Source: CALMFG01 sp963674805 (GTDB taxonomy: Bacteria > Bacillota > Clostridia > Christensenellales > CALMFG01). From it: a stretch of DNA of 64,000 nt. The stretch covers positions 1 to 64,000 of the forward strand of contig CAXXNY010000006.1 of assembly GCA_963674805.2 (NCBI GenBank), given 5' to 3'. Positions 50,416 to 60,014 of this stretch are shown here, piece by piece; the stretch's first letter is position 1; each line of letters starts with the position of its first letter. The translations under genes were made by a program, and so were the position numbers. Under the pieces are notes generated by a model that was not told the DNA's origin, did not search any database, and saw only the letters and a program-made list of their open reading frames with translations.

Positions 50416-53400
50416 CTAAAAGAAACTAATCTGTTTTGAATTCACGCCTGATTTCTGCGGCAGGGCATCCTCCCTGATCAGGCAGTCTGCCGGTAAGTCC
50501 GCAAGGAAAGGCGACCCGGCTGGCGAGGTCAGTAAAATAAGTTCGTCCTGTGCCCGTGTCATGCCGACATAAAACAGGCGCCATTCCTCATCGAGATCGC
50601 AGCTGCCCGAATGGTGGCGGAACGGGATGAACCCGTCCGATACGCCGCATAAAAATACCGCGGGGAATTCAAGGCCCTTCGCACAGTGCAGTGTCATCAG
50701 CGTAACGGCATCCGGTGAGTAACTGCGTTTCCCGCTCCGCATCACGTCGCTGTCCTGCCCGATCATCAAGGCATTGAGAAACGACGGCACATCCGCATAC
50801 ATCACAGCGGTATGAGCGAACAGCTTCATCGGTGCGCTGTCTTCAAGCGCATGCTCTTTTATCCATGATTCGACAAGGATTCCCGGTTTTTCGTTTTGAA
50901 TAATAGATAAATAGCGGAGTAGCCGTTCATTAAAAACAGAGGTATCCATGGTTAGGTCAGGCGGCATATTATCGATTATTTCGGATAATGCCTTTGGCGT
51001 TTTTTCAGTTTGGGCATATGCATCAAGTATCTGCCTTATAGATTCAGTGTTCTGCAGAGAAACGCCTAAACAGGTTTTTAAAGATAGCATATCGCCGGGA
51101 TTAACCAGGTACCGGAAGAAAGCCAGCGCATGGCTGACTTCGGGATCGGAGAGAAAATCGTCCCGTCCGGCTACGATATAAGGGATGTCTTCTTTGAGCA
51201 GGCACTGTTCAATCGCACGCGCCTGCCGGTTGGTCCGGTATAAAACCGCAATATCGCTGAAGCCTCGTTTTAAGGCATAAGGATCAGGTGCCGAAGCATG
51301 ATGGACTTCCAGCATGTCCAGCCCGCCCACCATCCGGTTGATTTCTTTCGCCACAAACAACGCTTCTGAAAACGCGTCTTTTATTGTAAGCAATCGCACC
51401 TTTAAGCCGCCGGGTTTCTGTGCAGCCAGCATTTCTTTTGAATCATCGGAGACTATTACGGCTTGTGCACATTTCAAAATCTCTGGCGTTGACCGGTAAT
51501 TCTGTACCAATTGAATCCGCCGTACGTCCGGATATTCGGCCATAAACTGATTAAAGCACGCGGGGTCCGCCCCTCTGAATCCATAGATGGACTGGTCGGG
51601 ATCGCCGATCACAAACACGCTGTCGCTGTGCTTGCTCCATGCCTTAACGAGACGGTATTGAACCGGATTGATGTCCTGAAACTCGTCTACCAGCACATGG
51701 GTGAACGGTACCGTATCGCTGAAATCGCTGTCCTCAAAGATTGACAGCGCATTCAGCAGAATATCGTCAAAGTCCATCGCGCCGTATTGATTCAGCGCTT
51801 CCTGATACAGGTTGATAATCTGCTCTGGGGTGTCTGCAGATGCGGCAGGCAGCCCGCACTTGAATAAAGATATATATTGCAGGACTTTCCTCGGAGACTG
51901 CTTGATGTTCAGCTGCCTAAGAATATCCCTAATGATACCCAAGGCGTTTTGCTCGCTGATTATTGAGACGCTTTGGCCGCTGTCACTGAGATATTTTAAG
52001 CAGATTGAATGAAAGGTGCCGATTGTCATTTCGGATACAAGACGCTTATCAGTGAAGCTGCTGCTTAAACGCGTACGCATCTCTTCCGCCGCTTTGTTGG
52101 TAAACGTGACAGCGGTGATAAGAGCGGGGGATACGCCGTGAGTTTCGACGAGATGGACAATACGGTTGACCAGTGTTCTGGTTTTGCCGGTCCCGGGACC
52201 TGCGATCACCGCAACGGCTGGTTCATCGGCGCAAACGGCTTCTTGCTGCTGGGGGTTCATCCCGGAGGCGACGGGTGAAGACGTAACGGATTTACTGATA
52301 CTTTTCGTCTTATCGGTGATGGGATTTTTGGATTGGACTAAATCGGATCGGGACTGTGCTGCTTCATCTTGCGCATCAGAAAAGAATGACACTTGGCCGG
52401 ACAACAGCCGGCGTTCATTTGCGGTAAAAATCTCAATCTTACCGTATTCGCCGTCAAAACCCGGCGTAACGTGGACCTCTTTAGCACGCAGCCGCCGTAT
52501 ACCCTCGGCGAGCAGTGTGTCGGAACTTTTTGCGATATCCTCAAGCGGCGCCTGGCGGAGGATATACAGTTCCGGACCGACGCGGCGCATTAAATCAAAA
52601 TATTGTGCCATAACCTTCTTGGATGCGGTTGTCATACCTATGGAGCAGGCAACGATTTCCGGCAACGGAATCAGGCTTTCAAACGGTTTTGCTCCGGCAG
52701 GGACAAATCCTTTCTCACGGTCCGCCAAATCTTCAACGCGGTGCAGGACGCCGACGGTAATCCGCTTGCCGCATACAGGGCATTTGCCATAAGACGCAAT
52801 GGTGTCGGAAGGTGTTTGGCAGACGCTGCATTTGCGGTGTCCGTCATAATGGTATTTTCCTTCTTCGGGGAAGAATTCAAGCGTCCCGACCAATCCGCTA
52901 GACCTGCGGTCCAGCGCCTGCGCGATATGCGCATAAGAAAGCGTGGTGTCGAACAAATTGGCTTCCCGCGCCAGTTTCGCGGGTGAATGGGCGTCGGAAT
53001 TCGACACCAGGTTATATTTATCGAGCGCCGAAATACGCCAGTTCATGGGCGGATCGGAAGACAGACCGGTTTCCAATGCATGAATATGCGGCGTTAAATC
53101 TTCAAAGCATTCATGGATATCGTCGAATCCGGAGTATGCACCGAACAGGGAAAAATGAGGGGTCCAGATATGCGCCGGAATAAAGATGCCGTCAGGGACG
53201 GTTTCCAGCATGATTTCTAAGAGATCACGGCTGTCCAGTCCGAGAATCGGTCTGCCGTCGGAGTGCAGATTGCCGATAGCCTCCAGCCGGTGCGACAGCG
53301 CGTCCGCGGCCTCAAGGCTGGGCAGCAGGATTAAATTATGCACCTTGCGCACTCTGGCGTTCTTTTTATAAATAGAACTGATTTCCCCGGACACAATAAA

Positions 53401-53649
53401 GCGGGGGTGGGTATCAATTCCGGTCTGCTCATCGGTTAAACGGCAGGCATCCTTAAGGGTGTAAAGCCCGTTATCGTCGGGGATGAGTTTTTCTTTTAAT
53501 TCTCCGCGCCAGCCGGCATGGGTGAAATCTCCGGTTCCGATGAGATCAAGCCCCTTGCGCCGGGCCCAAAGCTCCAATGTTTCGGGCACGCTGTTTTTAC
53601 TGGTGGCCCTTGAATATTTTGAATGGATATGAAAATCAGCAATGAACAT
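50416..53649 (-). CDS. EndoQ-like PHP nuclease fused to UvrD/PcrA-type helicase
   Basis: In this 1077-residue fusion, residues 1-400 form a PHP-type nuclease with metal ligands in FIADFHIHSKYS, GTGDFTHAGW and NSDAHSP. A zinc-binding knuckle (CSVCQ...CPVCGK) lies near 270-290, as in endonuclease Q. EndoQ nicks DNA 5' to uracil, hypoxanthine and similar lesions. After a linker, a superfamily 1A helicase follows: Walker A GPGTGKT near 484, VDEFQD near 653, LVQNYRST, TLHCAKGLEFP near 985 and FYVGMTRA near 1025. The fusion would nick at a damaged base and unwind from there. ATG 53649 follows CAGGTG; an ATG 45 bases earlier adds residues unlike the family. Confidence 0.85.
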   Translation of the reverse strand: MFIADFHIHSKYSRATSKNSVPETLELWARRKGLDLIGTGDFTHAGWRGELKEKLIPDDNGLYTLKDACRLTDEQTGIDTHPRFIVSGEISSIYKKNARVRKVHNLILLPSLEAADALSHRLEAIGNLHSDGRPILGLDSRDLLEIMLETVPDGIFIPAHIWTPHFSLFGAYSGFDDIHECFEDLTPHIHALETGLSSDPPMNWRISALDKYNLVSNSDAHSPAKLAREANLFDTTLSYAHIAQALDRRSSGLVGTLEFFPEEGKYHYDGHRKCSVCQTPSDTIASYGKCPVCGKRITVGVLHRVEDLADREKGFVPAGAKPFESLIPLPEIVACSIGMTTASKKVMAQYFDLMRRVGPELYILRQAPLEDIAKSSDTLLAEGIRRLRAKEVHVTPGFDGEYGKIEIFTANERRLLSGQVSFFSDAQDEAAQSRSDLVQSKNPITDKTKSISKSVTSSPVASGMNPQQQEAVCADEPAVAVIAGPGTGKTRTLVNRIVHLVETHGVSPALITAVTFTNKAAEEMRTRLSSSFTDKRLVSEMTIGTFHSICLKYLSDSGQSVSIISEQNALGIIRDILRQLNIKQSPRKVLQYISLFKCGLPAASADTPEQIINLYQEALNQYGAMDFDDILLNALSIFEDSDFSDTVPFTHVLVDEFQDINPVQYRLVKAWSKHSDSVFVIGDPDQSIYGFRGADPACFNQFMAEYPDVRRIQLVQNYRSTPEILKCAQAVIVSDDSKEMLAAQKPGGLKVRLLTIKDAFSEALFVAKEINRMVGGLDMLEVHHASAPDPYALKRGFSDIAVLYRTNRQARAIEQCLLKEDIPYIVAGRDDFLSDPEVSHALAFFRYLVNPGDMLSLKTCLGVSLQNTESIRQILDAYAQTEKTPKALSEIIDNMPPDLTMDTSVFNERLLRYLSIIQNEKPGILVESWIKEHALEDSAPMKLFAHTAVMYADVPSFLNALMIGQDSDVMRSGKRSYSPDAVTLMTLHCAKGLEFPAVFLCGVSDGFIPFRHHSGSCDLDEEWRLFYVGMTRAQDELILLTSPAGSPFLADLPADCLIREDALPQKSGVNSKQISFF

Positions 53650-53748
53650 AGTGCACCTGAAATTAAGTATGATAATATCTGTCTGACGCGTCAATCATAT
53701 CACAGTGCTGTTTTGATTTAAAGGGAAGATGCCGAATGAGATTGCATG

Positions 53749-54342
53749 TTAATCATCCATACCTTTGCCGCTGAGAATGACCGGAATATATTTTGCGACT
53801 CGCGACGACCGCGTCTCGGCCTGCTTGGCTGACGAAAAATAAAAGAGATAGGCACGCTGACGGCCGGGCGTCAATGCCTCAAACGCACGCCTAAGATCGG
53901 GCAGCTCATCCAGTTTGGCTTGAAATTCGGCTGGGATGGCGAGCTCCGAAGGCTTTTTATTCGGGACCTTAAGGCCCGCCTTTTCCGCTTCAATCGCCGC
54001 AGCTATATAAGCCTTGATCATTGTTTCTTTTTCAGTGATTTCGGAAACGCTGGTGAAACGCATCTGCCGTCCGGATTCCGTGTTCTCGCCGGGTTTAATC
54101 AATAAATTATACGGATCTTTCAGAAGCGCGCCTTTCATGAACAGGAGCGCGCAGGTTTCTTTAAACGGAATGATGACGATGATATTGGACTGGTTATAGG
54201 CATAGCAGGGCTTTGCCCATTTTAAATCCTCGGACAGATCAAAGCCGAGCAGTATCGCCCGCAATTTCCGCATTTCATCCTGCCATTTGGGGGCATTGTC
54301 GATATACGCATCAATTTTCGGATTCACTGAATGTTCTGCCAT
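53749..54342 (-). CDS. YdeI/OmdA-like protein with DUF1801 domain
   Basis: In this 197-residue soluble protein, residues 10-120 form a DUF1801/YdhG-like domain (WQDEMRKLRAILLGFDLSEDLKWAKPCYAY, CALLFMKGALL). The C-terminal part has the OmdA-type pattern LRRAFEALTPGRQRAYLFYFSSAKQAETRSSRV. Members of this family are widespread but of unknown biochemical function; YdeI in Bacillus has been linked to stress. It diverges from the GNAT gene. The ATG at 54342 was taken as the first in-frame start. Confidence 0.8.
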   Translation of the reverse strand: MAEHSVNPKIDAYIDNAPKWQDEMRKLRAILLGFDLSEDLKWAKPCYAYNQSNIIVIIPFKETCALLFMKGALLKDPYNLLIKPGENTESGRQMRFTSVSEITEKETMIKAYIAAAIEAEKAGLKVPNKKPSELAIPAEFQAKLDELPDLRRAFEALTPGRQRAYLFYFSSAKQAETRSSRVAKYIPVILSGKGMDD

Positions 54343-54540
54343 CGCCTAATACACCGCCTTTCACTGGATTATGCATCCATTATATAGCAATAAACAGGCA
54401 ACTGCCATGATATGTTTTCCGGATGCATACCGAATAGGGCTTCATAACAAGAAAACAACAAATAATATGCCTGCACCCATCGATTCTTTTTTGTGAATGT
54501 GATAATATATAAATGTTGAATAGTCAAATGAGGTACGATC

Positions 54541-55044
54541 ATGGAGTGCCAGATACGGAAATGGGAAATAGACGACGCGGAAGACCTTGCCGCTGCGTTA
54601 AACAATAAAAACATTCAGGACAGCCTGCGGGACGGCATCCCGTATCCGTATACGGAAGAGGACGCAAAAGCATTCATTGATACCATGATTAATGCCGATC
54701 CAAGAAAAACATATGCGTACGCAATCACCTTTGATGACCAGGTGATCGGGAGTGTCGGGATTTTCCGGAAAGAAAACATACATGACAGAACCGCAGAAAT
54801 GGGGTATTATATCGCACAGCCGTATTGGGGCCAGGGCCTCGGGACGAGTGCAGTTCGGCAGGCTTGTGACCTGGTGTTTAAAACCACGGATATCATCCGG
54901 ATTTTTGCAGAGCCGTTTTCAAAGAATACCGCTTCCTGCCGGATATTGGAGAAGAACGGATTTGTACTGGAAGGTGTGATAAGAAAGGGCGCGGTAAAGA
55001 ATGGAGAAGTACTGGACCAAAGCTTGTATGCGCTTGTTAAATAA
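54541..55044 (+). CDS. GNAT-family N-acetyltransferase (RimJ/RimL-like)
   Basis: This 167-residue protein has the acetyl-CoA-binding segment WGQGLGTSAVRQACD near residues 97-111, preceded by AEMGYYIAQPY. The C-terminal block is SCRILEKNGFVLEGVIRKGAVKNG. This pattern is that of the RimJ/RimL group that acetylates protein N-termini or small amines; the target cannot be told. A dyad terminator closes the gene. Confidence 0.88.
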   Translation: MECQIRKWEIDDAEDLAAALNNKNIQDSLRDGIPYPYTEEDAKAFIDTMINADPRKTYAYAITFDDQVIGSVGIFRKENIHDRTAEMGYYIAQPYWGQGLGTSAVRQACDLVFKTTDIIRIFAEPFSKNTASCRILEKNGFVLEGVIRKGAVKNGEVLDQSLYALVK

Positions 55045-55109
55045 AAGCTGAGTAACAGACTCAGCGGGACGCGGCAGGTTCAGCCGAACCGAAAGCCGCG
55101 GGTAACACA

Positions 55110-55143
55110 AAAAGGAAGGATTCCACCCCCGGAATCCTTCCTT
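55110..55143 (+). terminator. Strong terminator after the GNAT gene
   Basis: AAAGGAAGGATTCC, loop accccc, GGAATCCTTCCTTT: 14 paired bases and T-run. Confidence 0.85.
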
Positions 55144-55233
55144 TTCTGTCTATACATTACCATAAAATCACGAATTTTTCAAGTCTTGAACTGTATCGGC
55201 AAAGGGTGTATAAGGTATCACGGAGGAATAATT

Positions 55234-55710
55234 ATGGATCGTTCTTTTTCCCTTGAATCCGTTAATCAGCAGACAGCACATACCATTGATACGCTGAAAG
55301 CATGCAACCAGATGACAGCGCGTTTCGGATTAACCCTTTCGGATGTGCAAATCAGTAACCTGATCGCGCACCGTTTTATTGCACTCAAAAAAACAAACCG
55401 TATCGAATTCGGAGAGGGCGTACTAAAAAAACTAATCGAAGCATTCTGCGATTCTCCCTATATTGAACAAGAGCATTACGAGATAACGCTGATAGAGCTG
55501 CAGGATATATTTTATTACTTCAAAGGGGAGACGATGGAGCGGCTTTCGGATGACGAGCTGATTGCGGCAATGAAAACGGTATATAACGGCAAAGCAGGCG
55601 GTTCACTGGATTACGTTGCCGGAACATCGCTTGAAGTACTAAGCCGGGCACTGCGGGGCGGGGCTGTGGATGAAAAAGATGAAGACGAGGGAGAAGAAAC
55701 GGATGAGTGA
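55234..55710 (+). CDS. Conserved hypothetical protein, DUF6323-like
   Basis: This 158-residue protein starts MDRSFSLESVNQQTAHTIDTL. It is mostly helical, with an acidic tail (DEKDEDEGEETDE). It resembles the DUF6323 family that is found next to a DUF6179 gene in Clostridia; this is recalled, not searched. No catalytic motif or membrane segment is seen. GGAGG precedes the ATG at 55234. It overlaps the next gene by 8 bases, implying joint function. Confidence 0.6.
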   Translation: MDRSFSLESVNQQTAHTIDTLKACNQMTARFGLTLSDVQISNLIAHRFIALKKTNRIEFGEGVLKKLIEAFCDSPYIEQEHYEITLIELQDIFYYFKGETMERLSDDELIAAMKTVYNGKAGGSLDYVAGTSLEVLSRALRGGAVDEKDEDEGEETDE

Positions 55711-56608
55711 TAACAGCGTACCTGCTGATTTGATCCAAGCGCGGACTGAAAGCAGCCGGGAAGGCATGGGTGCGTTTCAAACACGCTTTTTTACTTTTCT
55801 ATCTGCACATACCGCGCGGTATACGCTGAATGACAGCAGTTCAATCCCGAAGGAATTAGCGGAAGACCTGATGCGTGCCGCCTGCTATGTGATGGATATC
55901 GGGATAAATGGTGAGTGCCTGCTGGCTCCGGACGAAGATCTTGAAGCACGTTACAATCGCGGAATAAAAGCAATTGAAAAGAAGATGGCTTTAAGCAAGC
56001 GGCTCTGGCGGGTTGCCTGTAAGAGTATGCCGGAGATTGAGAATGAATCAATGGTCAGCACATTAGAAAGCATCGGGACGTTTTGGAAACACTACAATTA
56101 TCGCTTCTTTGCCGACCAGATACCATGTGATATCGACTATCAGCTTTGCCTTCCCGTTCCGGATGCGTTTTTAGGTGTGGATTATTTAATTGAATGGCTG
56201 ACGCGGTTTATCATTGAAAGCCAGCTCGTACAATGCTTCGAAACCGAGCGCTGTATACAAGTGCTGGAAGGGCACTGCCCGGATTATAAAGGTCTGCTGA
56301 TTAATCTGTATGACCCGATTGCAGCAAATGCGCTGGGCAAGGTGTTGTCTGGCGGTGATGTGATGGAACTGGTGATGACCGCCTGGGAATGGCAGCAGAT
56401 TATTCAGCTGTTCAGCGGCAGGACTGAAGCAGCGCAGATTCGGCTGCTGGAGCAGTCGGCAGACCGGTTATGCGAATGCCTAAACATCAACAGCGTCCGT
56501 TCTCAGGAATACCTGAAGGCACATGCCATCAGCTTAGCGCCGCGCATCCGGTCGGTGTCCGGAACGTTGACAGCCGAAACCATGGATGCTATCATAGAAA
56601 AAAGTTAA
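55703..56608 (+). CDS. Conserved hypothetical protein, DUF6179-like
   Basis: This 301-residue helical protein starts MSDNSVPADLIQARTESSREG. It contains YVMDIGINGECLLAPDEDLEARYNRG-type segments and ends in SVSGTLTAETMDAIIEKS. It resembles DUF6179, a Clostridia family paired with DUF6323. No signal peptide, membrane helix or known motif is evident. Its start lies inside the end of the previous gene, with GGGAG 8 bases upstream. Confidence 0.6.
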   Translation: MSDNSVPADLIQARTESSREGMGAFQTRFFTFLSAHTARYTLNDSSSIPKELAEDLMRAACYVMDIGINGECLLAPDEDLEARYNRGIKAIEKKMALSKRLWRVACKSMPEIENESMVSTLESIGTFWKHYNYRFFADQIPCDIDYQLCLPVPDAFLGVDYLIEWLTRFIIESQLVQCFETERCIQVLEGHCPDYKGLLINLYDPIAANALGKVLSGGDVMELVMTAWEWQQIIQLFSGRTEAAQIRLLEQSADRLCECLNINSVRSQEYLKAHAISLAPRIRSVSGTLTAETMDAIIEKS

Positions 56609-56857
56609 AACAAAGGTGGAGTGTCATCCGACTGCTTAGTGTTAACCCATCATCTAACATAAGTTTTTGGAAAACGAACAGACTTTAAAATAACAGAAAA
56701 TTGGAACTTTATGAATCCGGATAATCTGGCCGGCGCTTTTGACGCCGTCTGTCCGGTGAATTGGGTTTCCGGTTTTCTTTTTTGTTTGTTGTTTTCGGCG
56801 GGGCGAACAGCCCGGCAGAGTATGAATGGGAGTACCTAAAGAGAGAAGGATGACGAA

Positions 56858-57664
56858 ATGGATAAAAATTATTTTGATTTAAACGAACTAAAAGATATGT
56901 TTGCACAAATGGGGCTGGCAAACAGCACGGGTGAACAAAACTTAAGACGTGAAAAAAAGTACCGCGAGGTGCTGGACTACCTGATGCATATCATAAAGGC
57001 AGCGGATAAGCTGTCAAAAAAGCGGGAGTTGGTGCTTGTGGACTGTGCATGCGGGCGGGCGTATTTGTCGTTTCTGGCGAATCACTATTTTGCGCATATT
57101 GAGAAACGGAAAGTGCGGTTTATCTGCGTTGATTATAACCGCGAGGTGATTGCTTCATCACGCTTGTCGGCGGAAGCGCTAGGCTTTGATAATATGACAT
57201 TCATCTGTGACGATATCTTAAACCTGAATCTTGAAACGCCGGACATTGTTTTTAGTCTGCATGCGTGTGATACCGCAACAGATATCACCATCGCAAAAGG
57301 TATACAACACGGAGCGAAATATATTTTTTCCGTGTCCTGCTGCCAAAACACAATCCGGACCCGTCTGGCAGCGCATCCGCTGACGCCGGTAACGCGCCAT
57401 GGGGTATATAAGGAACGGCTGGCGGATATGGTTGCCGATTCCATGCGTGCGGCGGTGCTGGAGGCGAACGGGTACCGTGTGCGGGTATTTGAATATGTGC
57501 CGTCCGGTGTAACACCGAAGAATATTATGATACGCGCGATGAAGGTTGGGTCGGCCAATGTGATACGCAAACATCAGGCACGCACGGATTACAGCCGGCT
57601 GAGCCGGTTGTTCAACGTGAAAAGCGCACTGATGCAGTATTTAGGAAGCAGCGAACCCTTATAG
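56858..57664 (+). CDS. SAM-dependent methyltransferase (Methyltransf_32-like)
   Basis: This 268-residue protein has LVLVDCACGRAYLSFLANHYF near residues 58-80 as the SAM-binding motif I, FICVDYN as the acidic end of strand 2, DIVFSLHACDTATD near 128 and FSVSCCQN near 156. This set is that of the Methyltransf_32 group, often linked to RNA modification. The substrate is unknown. It ends in a hairpin shared with the convergent transporter gene. The 250 bases upstream contain no other gene. Confidence 0.8.
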   Translation: MDKNYFDLNELKDMFAQMGLANSTGEQNLRREKKYREVLDYLMHIIKAADKLSKKRELVLVDCACGRAYLSFLANHYFAHIEKRKVRFICVDYNREVIASSRLSAEALGFDNMTFICDDILNLNLETPDIVFSLHACDTATDITIAKGIQHGAKYIFSVSCCQNTIRTRLAAHPLTPVTRHGVYKERLADMVADSMRAAVLEANGYRVRVFEYVPSGVTPKNIMIRAMKVGSANVIRKHQARTDYSRLSRLFNVKSALMQYLGSSEPL

Positions 57665-57671
57665 GGTTCGC
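57650..57671. terminator. Bidirectional terminator between convergent genes
   Basis: AGCGAACCC, loop ttat, AGGGTTCGCT. It overlaps the last codons of the methyltransferase gene and abuts the transporter's stop codon; T-rich sequence follows on the plus strand. Confidence 0.75.
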
Positions 57672-59702
57672 TTATTTTATTTTCTTTAACAGGGTGGGCA
57701 GGAACGACAGGCTGAGTATGGAAGACAGCACCATGGATACCCACATCAATAAGGAAACATAAAGATGAATTTTTAACGGTGACAGCATTAATACCGACAG
57801 TCCGATAGAAAATCCAAGCGCGTTTGCCGTGATGGGCCGCGAAGAAAAGGAGTAGGCCTGAGTAACAGCGTCGGCGCTGTTAAGTCCGGACTTTTTATAG
57901 GAATTAAAGACCGAGGTAAAGTGAATCGCATAATCGATACCGACGCCGATGGTCACGCTGAACATGGTGGTGGTGAACAGGTTAAGCGAAATGCCTGTGA
58001 GCCCCAAAAAAGCAAACATAAACAGCGTGGTAAAGACGATGGGCAAAATGGACAGTATGCTGAGCCAAAACTTTCTTAAGCTGATAATCAGCGATAAGAA
58101 GACGATGATGAAGGCGATAAGCAGGCTGAGCTTCTGCCCGTCCAGCATCTGGCGGTTAAGCTCATACATGGTTAGTTGGGTGCCGGAAAGGATGATGCCC
58201 GGATAATCGTCCGCTGCGGATACGATTTGCTCTATCGTATGATTGCTCAGGTCCTTCGGGAAGATGATGATTTTTGAATAAGAATCACTCACCATTTCAC
58301 TGTAAAAGTCCGATTCAGAGAACATATTTAAATTAGGCGGCATGCCCGCCGGCATTTGTTCCTGAAGACTGTCCAGAATGCTGTACAGCGACACAACTTT
58401 TGCAGCATCTCCGTTTTTAATCAATGTATCCGAAAACGACATGGCTTCGACCATGACATCAGTATCCAGCGGATCGCCGTTGTTTTCGACCAGTGCAAAC
58501 ATCGGGATGGTGCCCTCATTGACTTCCATGATTTTATCAAAGCTTTTCGCGACTTCCGTGTGGTCCTTATAGAGCATCAGCTGGTTGAATTCCGTTTTAA
58601 TTTTCGGAATACCAAAAAATGCGGCGACGACAATCAGCATAACAGCAATATAAGACGGCCAGCCCATCATCTTGTTAAACGGAATCGCGATACCGCTGGA
58701 TTTAACTTTCTTTTCAATATTGATTTTCTCAAAACTGTTAATGGTCGGCAGTATCAACCAGGTAATCAGTCCGGCAAGCGCAATACCGACCGAGGTGAAA
58801 ACCGCCAGATCGTGGATGGCGGCCGTGTTCAGGAAAAGCAGCGATACAAATCCCGCAACCGAGGTAACGGTCGTGATAATCATCGGCACGCCCACCATGG
58901 ACATCGCCCGAGACAGGCTTTCTTTCATGCCGAGCCCTTCGTCCAGGTATTCCTGAACATGCGAGATAAAATGCAGGCCGTCGGCACTGCCGATAATGAT
59001 GGTGAAGATCGGGGCCAATACCGTTAGCACCGATACGCCGTTGCCAAAGAGACCAGCGGAACCGAGCGTCCACAAAGCCGCAATAACAGCAGGCAGAATG
59101 GAAAGCATGGTTGCCTTGATAGACCGCATCTGGAATCTGAATATGTTAATTAAAATAAAAATCGCAAACGGAACAAGCGTAAGCAAAATGATCAACAGAT
59201 AGTCGAAGATTTTGTTCTGCATATACTGATCGCCGCTGATGTAATAGGTCAGCTTGGCATCCTGTAAAGAATCTTCGATGTGTTTGAAAGTTGCAAAATT
59301 GAATGATTTATCCGGGAACAGCGAGAGGACGGCGTAAGATTGTCCGTCCACTGTTTTGATTGGGGACAGTGCATCAAGCGCAACCGGAAGAGTTTCTATG
59401 TTGGAAAGACCCTTCACGTATTTAATACCCGACAGCTCAGAAGTCTGTTCTTCAAAATTTATAATTTTGGATTCAACGGACTCATCATAATCAATTACAA
59501 CAATCATCTGGTCGGAAGAAGGGAAATTATCTTCTAAGATTTTCTGATTCTCCAGGTATTTGCTGTTCTGTGTCTTGAAAATATCAAAGTCGGTTCTGAT
59601 CTTAATCTGCGTCAGCCCGTAGATGGCAAACAGAGTGATGAATACAAATAAGACCATAATCCCTTTTTTGGCTTTATAAATGAATTGAATAAATTTTTGC
59701 AT
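57672..59702 (-). CDS. RND/MMPL-superfamily transporter
   Basis: This 676-residue membrane protein has two repeated halves. Each has one helix (near residues 15-33 and 345-365), a large outer loop, and a cluster of five helices (about 165-325 and 530-675). The conserved membrane phrases TIIIGSADGLHFISH and SVTIGVGIDYAIHFTS are the MMPL/sterol-sensing-like core with proton-relay acids. It resembles the predicted RND exporters that move lipids or hydrophobic compounds and are half the size of AcrB. No periplasmic adaptor gene is present. It reads away from the polysaccharide locus. Confidence 0.85.
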   Translation of the reverse strand: MQKFIQFIYKAKKGIMVLFVFITLFAIYGLTQIKIRTDFDIFKTQNSKYLENQKILEDNFPSSDQMIVVIDYDESVESKIINFEEQTSELSGIKYVKGLSNIETLPVALDALSPIKTVDGQSYAVLSLFPDKSFNFATFKHIEDSLQDAKLTYYISGDQYMQNKIFDYLLIILLTLVPFAIFILINIFRFQMRSIKATMLSILPAVIAALWTLGSAGLFGNGVSVLTVLAPIFTIIIGSADGLHFISHVQEYLDEGLGMKESLSRAMSMVGVPMIITTVTSVAGFVSLLFLNTAAIHDLAVFTSVGIALAGLITWLILPTINSFEKINIEKKVKSSGIAIPFNKMMGWPSYIAVMLIVVAAFFGIPKIKTEFNQLMLYKDHTEVAKSFDKIMEVNEGTIPMFALVENNGDPLDTDVMVEAMSFSDTLIKNGDAAKVVSLYSILDSLQEQMPAGMPPNLNMFSESDFYSEMVSDSYSKIIIFPKDLSNHTIEQIVSAADDYPGIILSGTQLTMYELNRQMLDGQKLSLLIAFIIVFLSLIISLRKFWLSILSILPIVFTTLFMFAFLGLTGISLNLFTTTMFSVTIGVGIDYAIHFTSVFNSYKKSGLNSADAVTQAYSFSSRPITANALGFSIGLSVLMLSPLKIHLYVSLLMWVSMVLSSILSLSFLPTLLKKIK

Positions 59703-60014
59703 ATCGTTTCGCTCTCAAAAAAATTATTTTGAATATAAAGTATCATAAAACATACTATTAGACCATTATAGCAGGAATATAGTCAGAAAAACATATGAGG
59801 CTATCTCGCGATAGAAAGAGTTTTATATCACTTGCTCAATAAGCGTGGAAAGTAAGAAGAATTTATGGTACGGAATAGAAAAATGCGAAAAGAAATGGAT
59901 GGAAATGGGAAATATTATCAATATAGTGATAATATACATAAAATATAAAAAAATGCTTGAAGTCTAATAATAGAAAGATTACTATAATAAATGACAATTT
60001 AGATAAGCCTTTAG
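59703..60014. other. Intergenic region without a supported gene
   Basis: About 310 AT-rich bases lie between the transporter start and the interrupted lipoprotein-like gene. I see no confident promoter for either direction, no repeat and no RNA gene. Confidence 0.5.
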
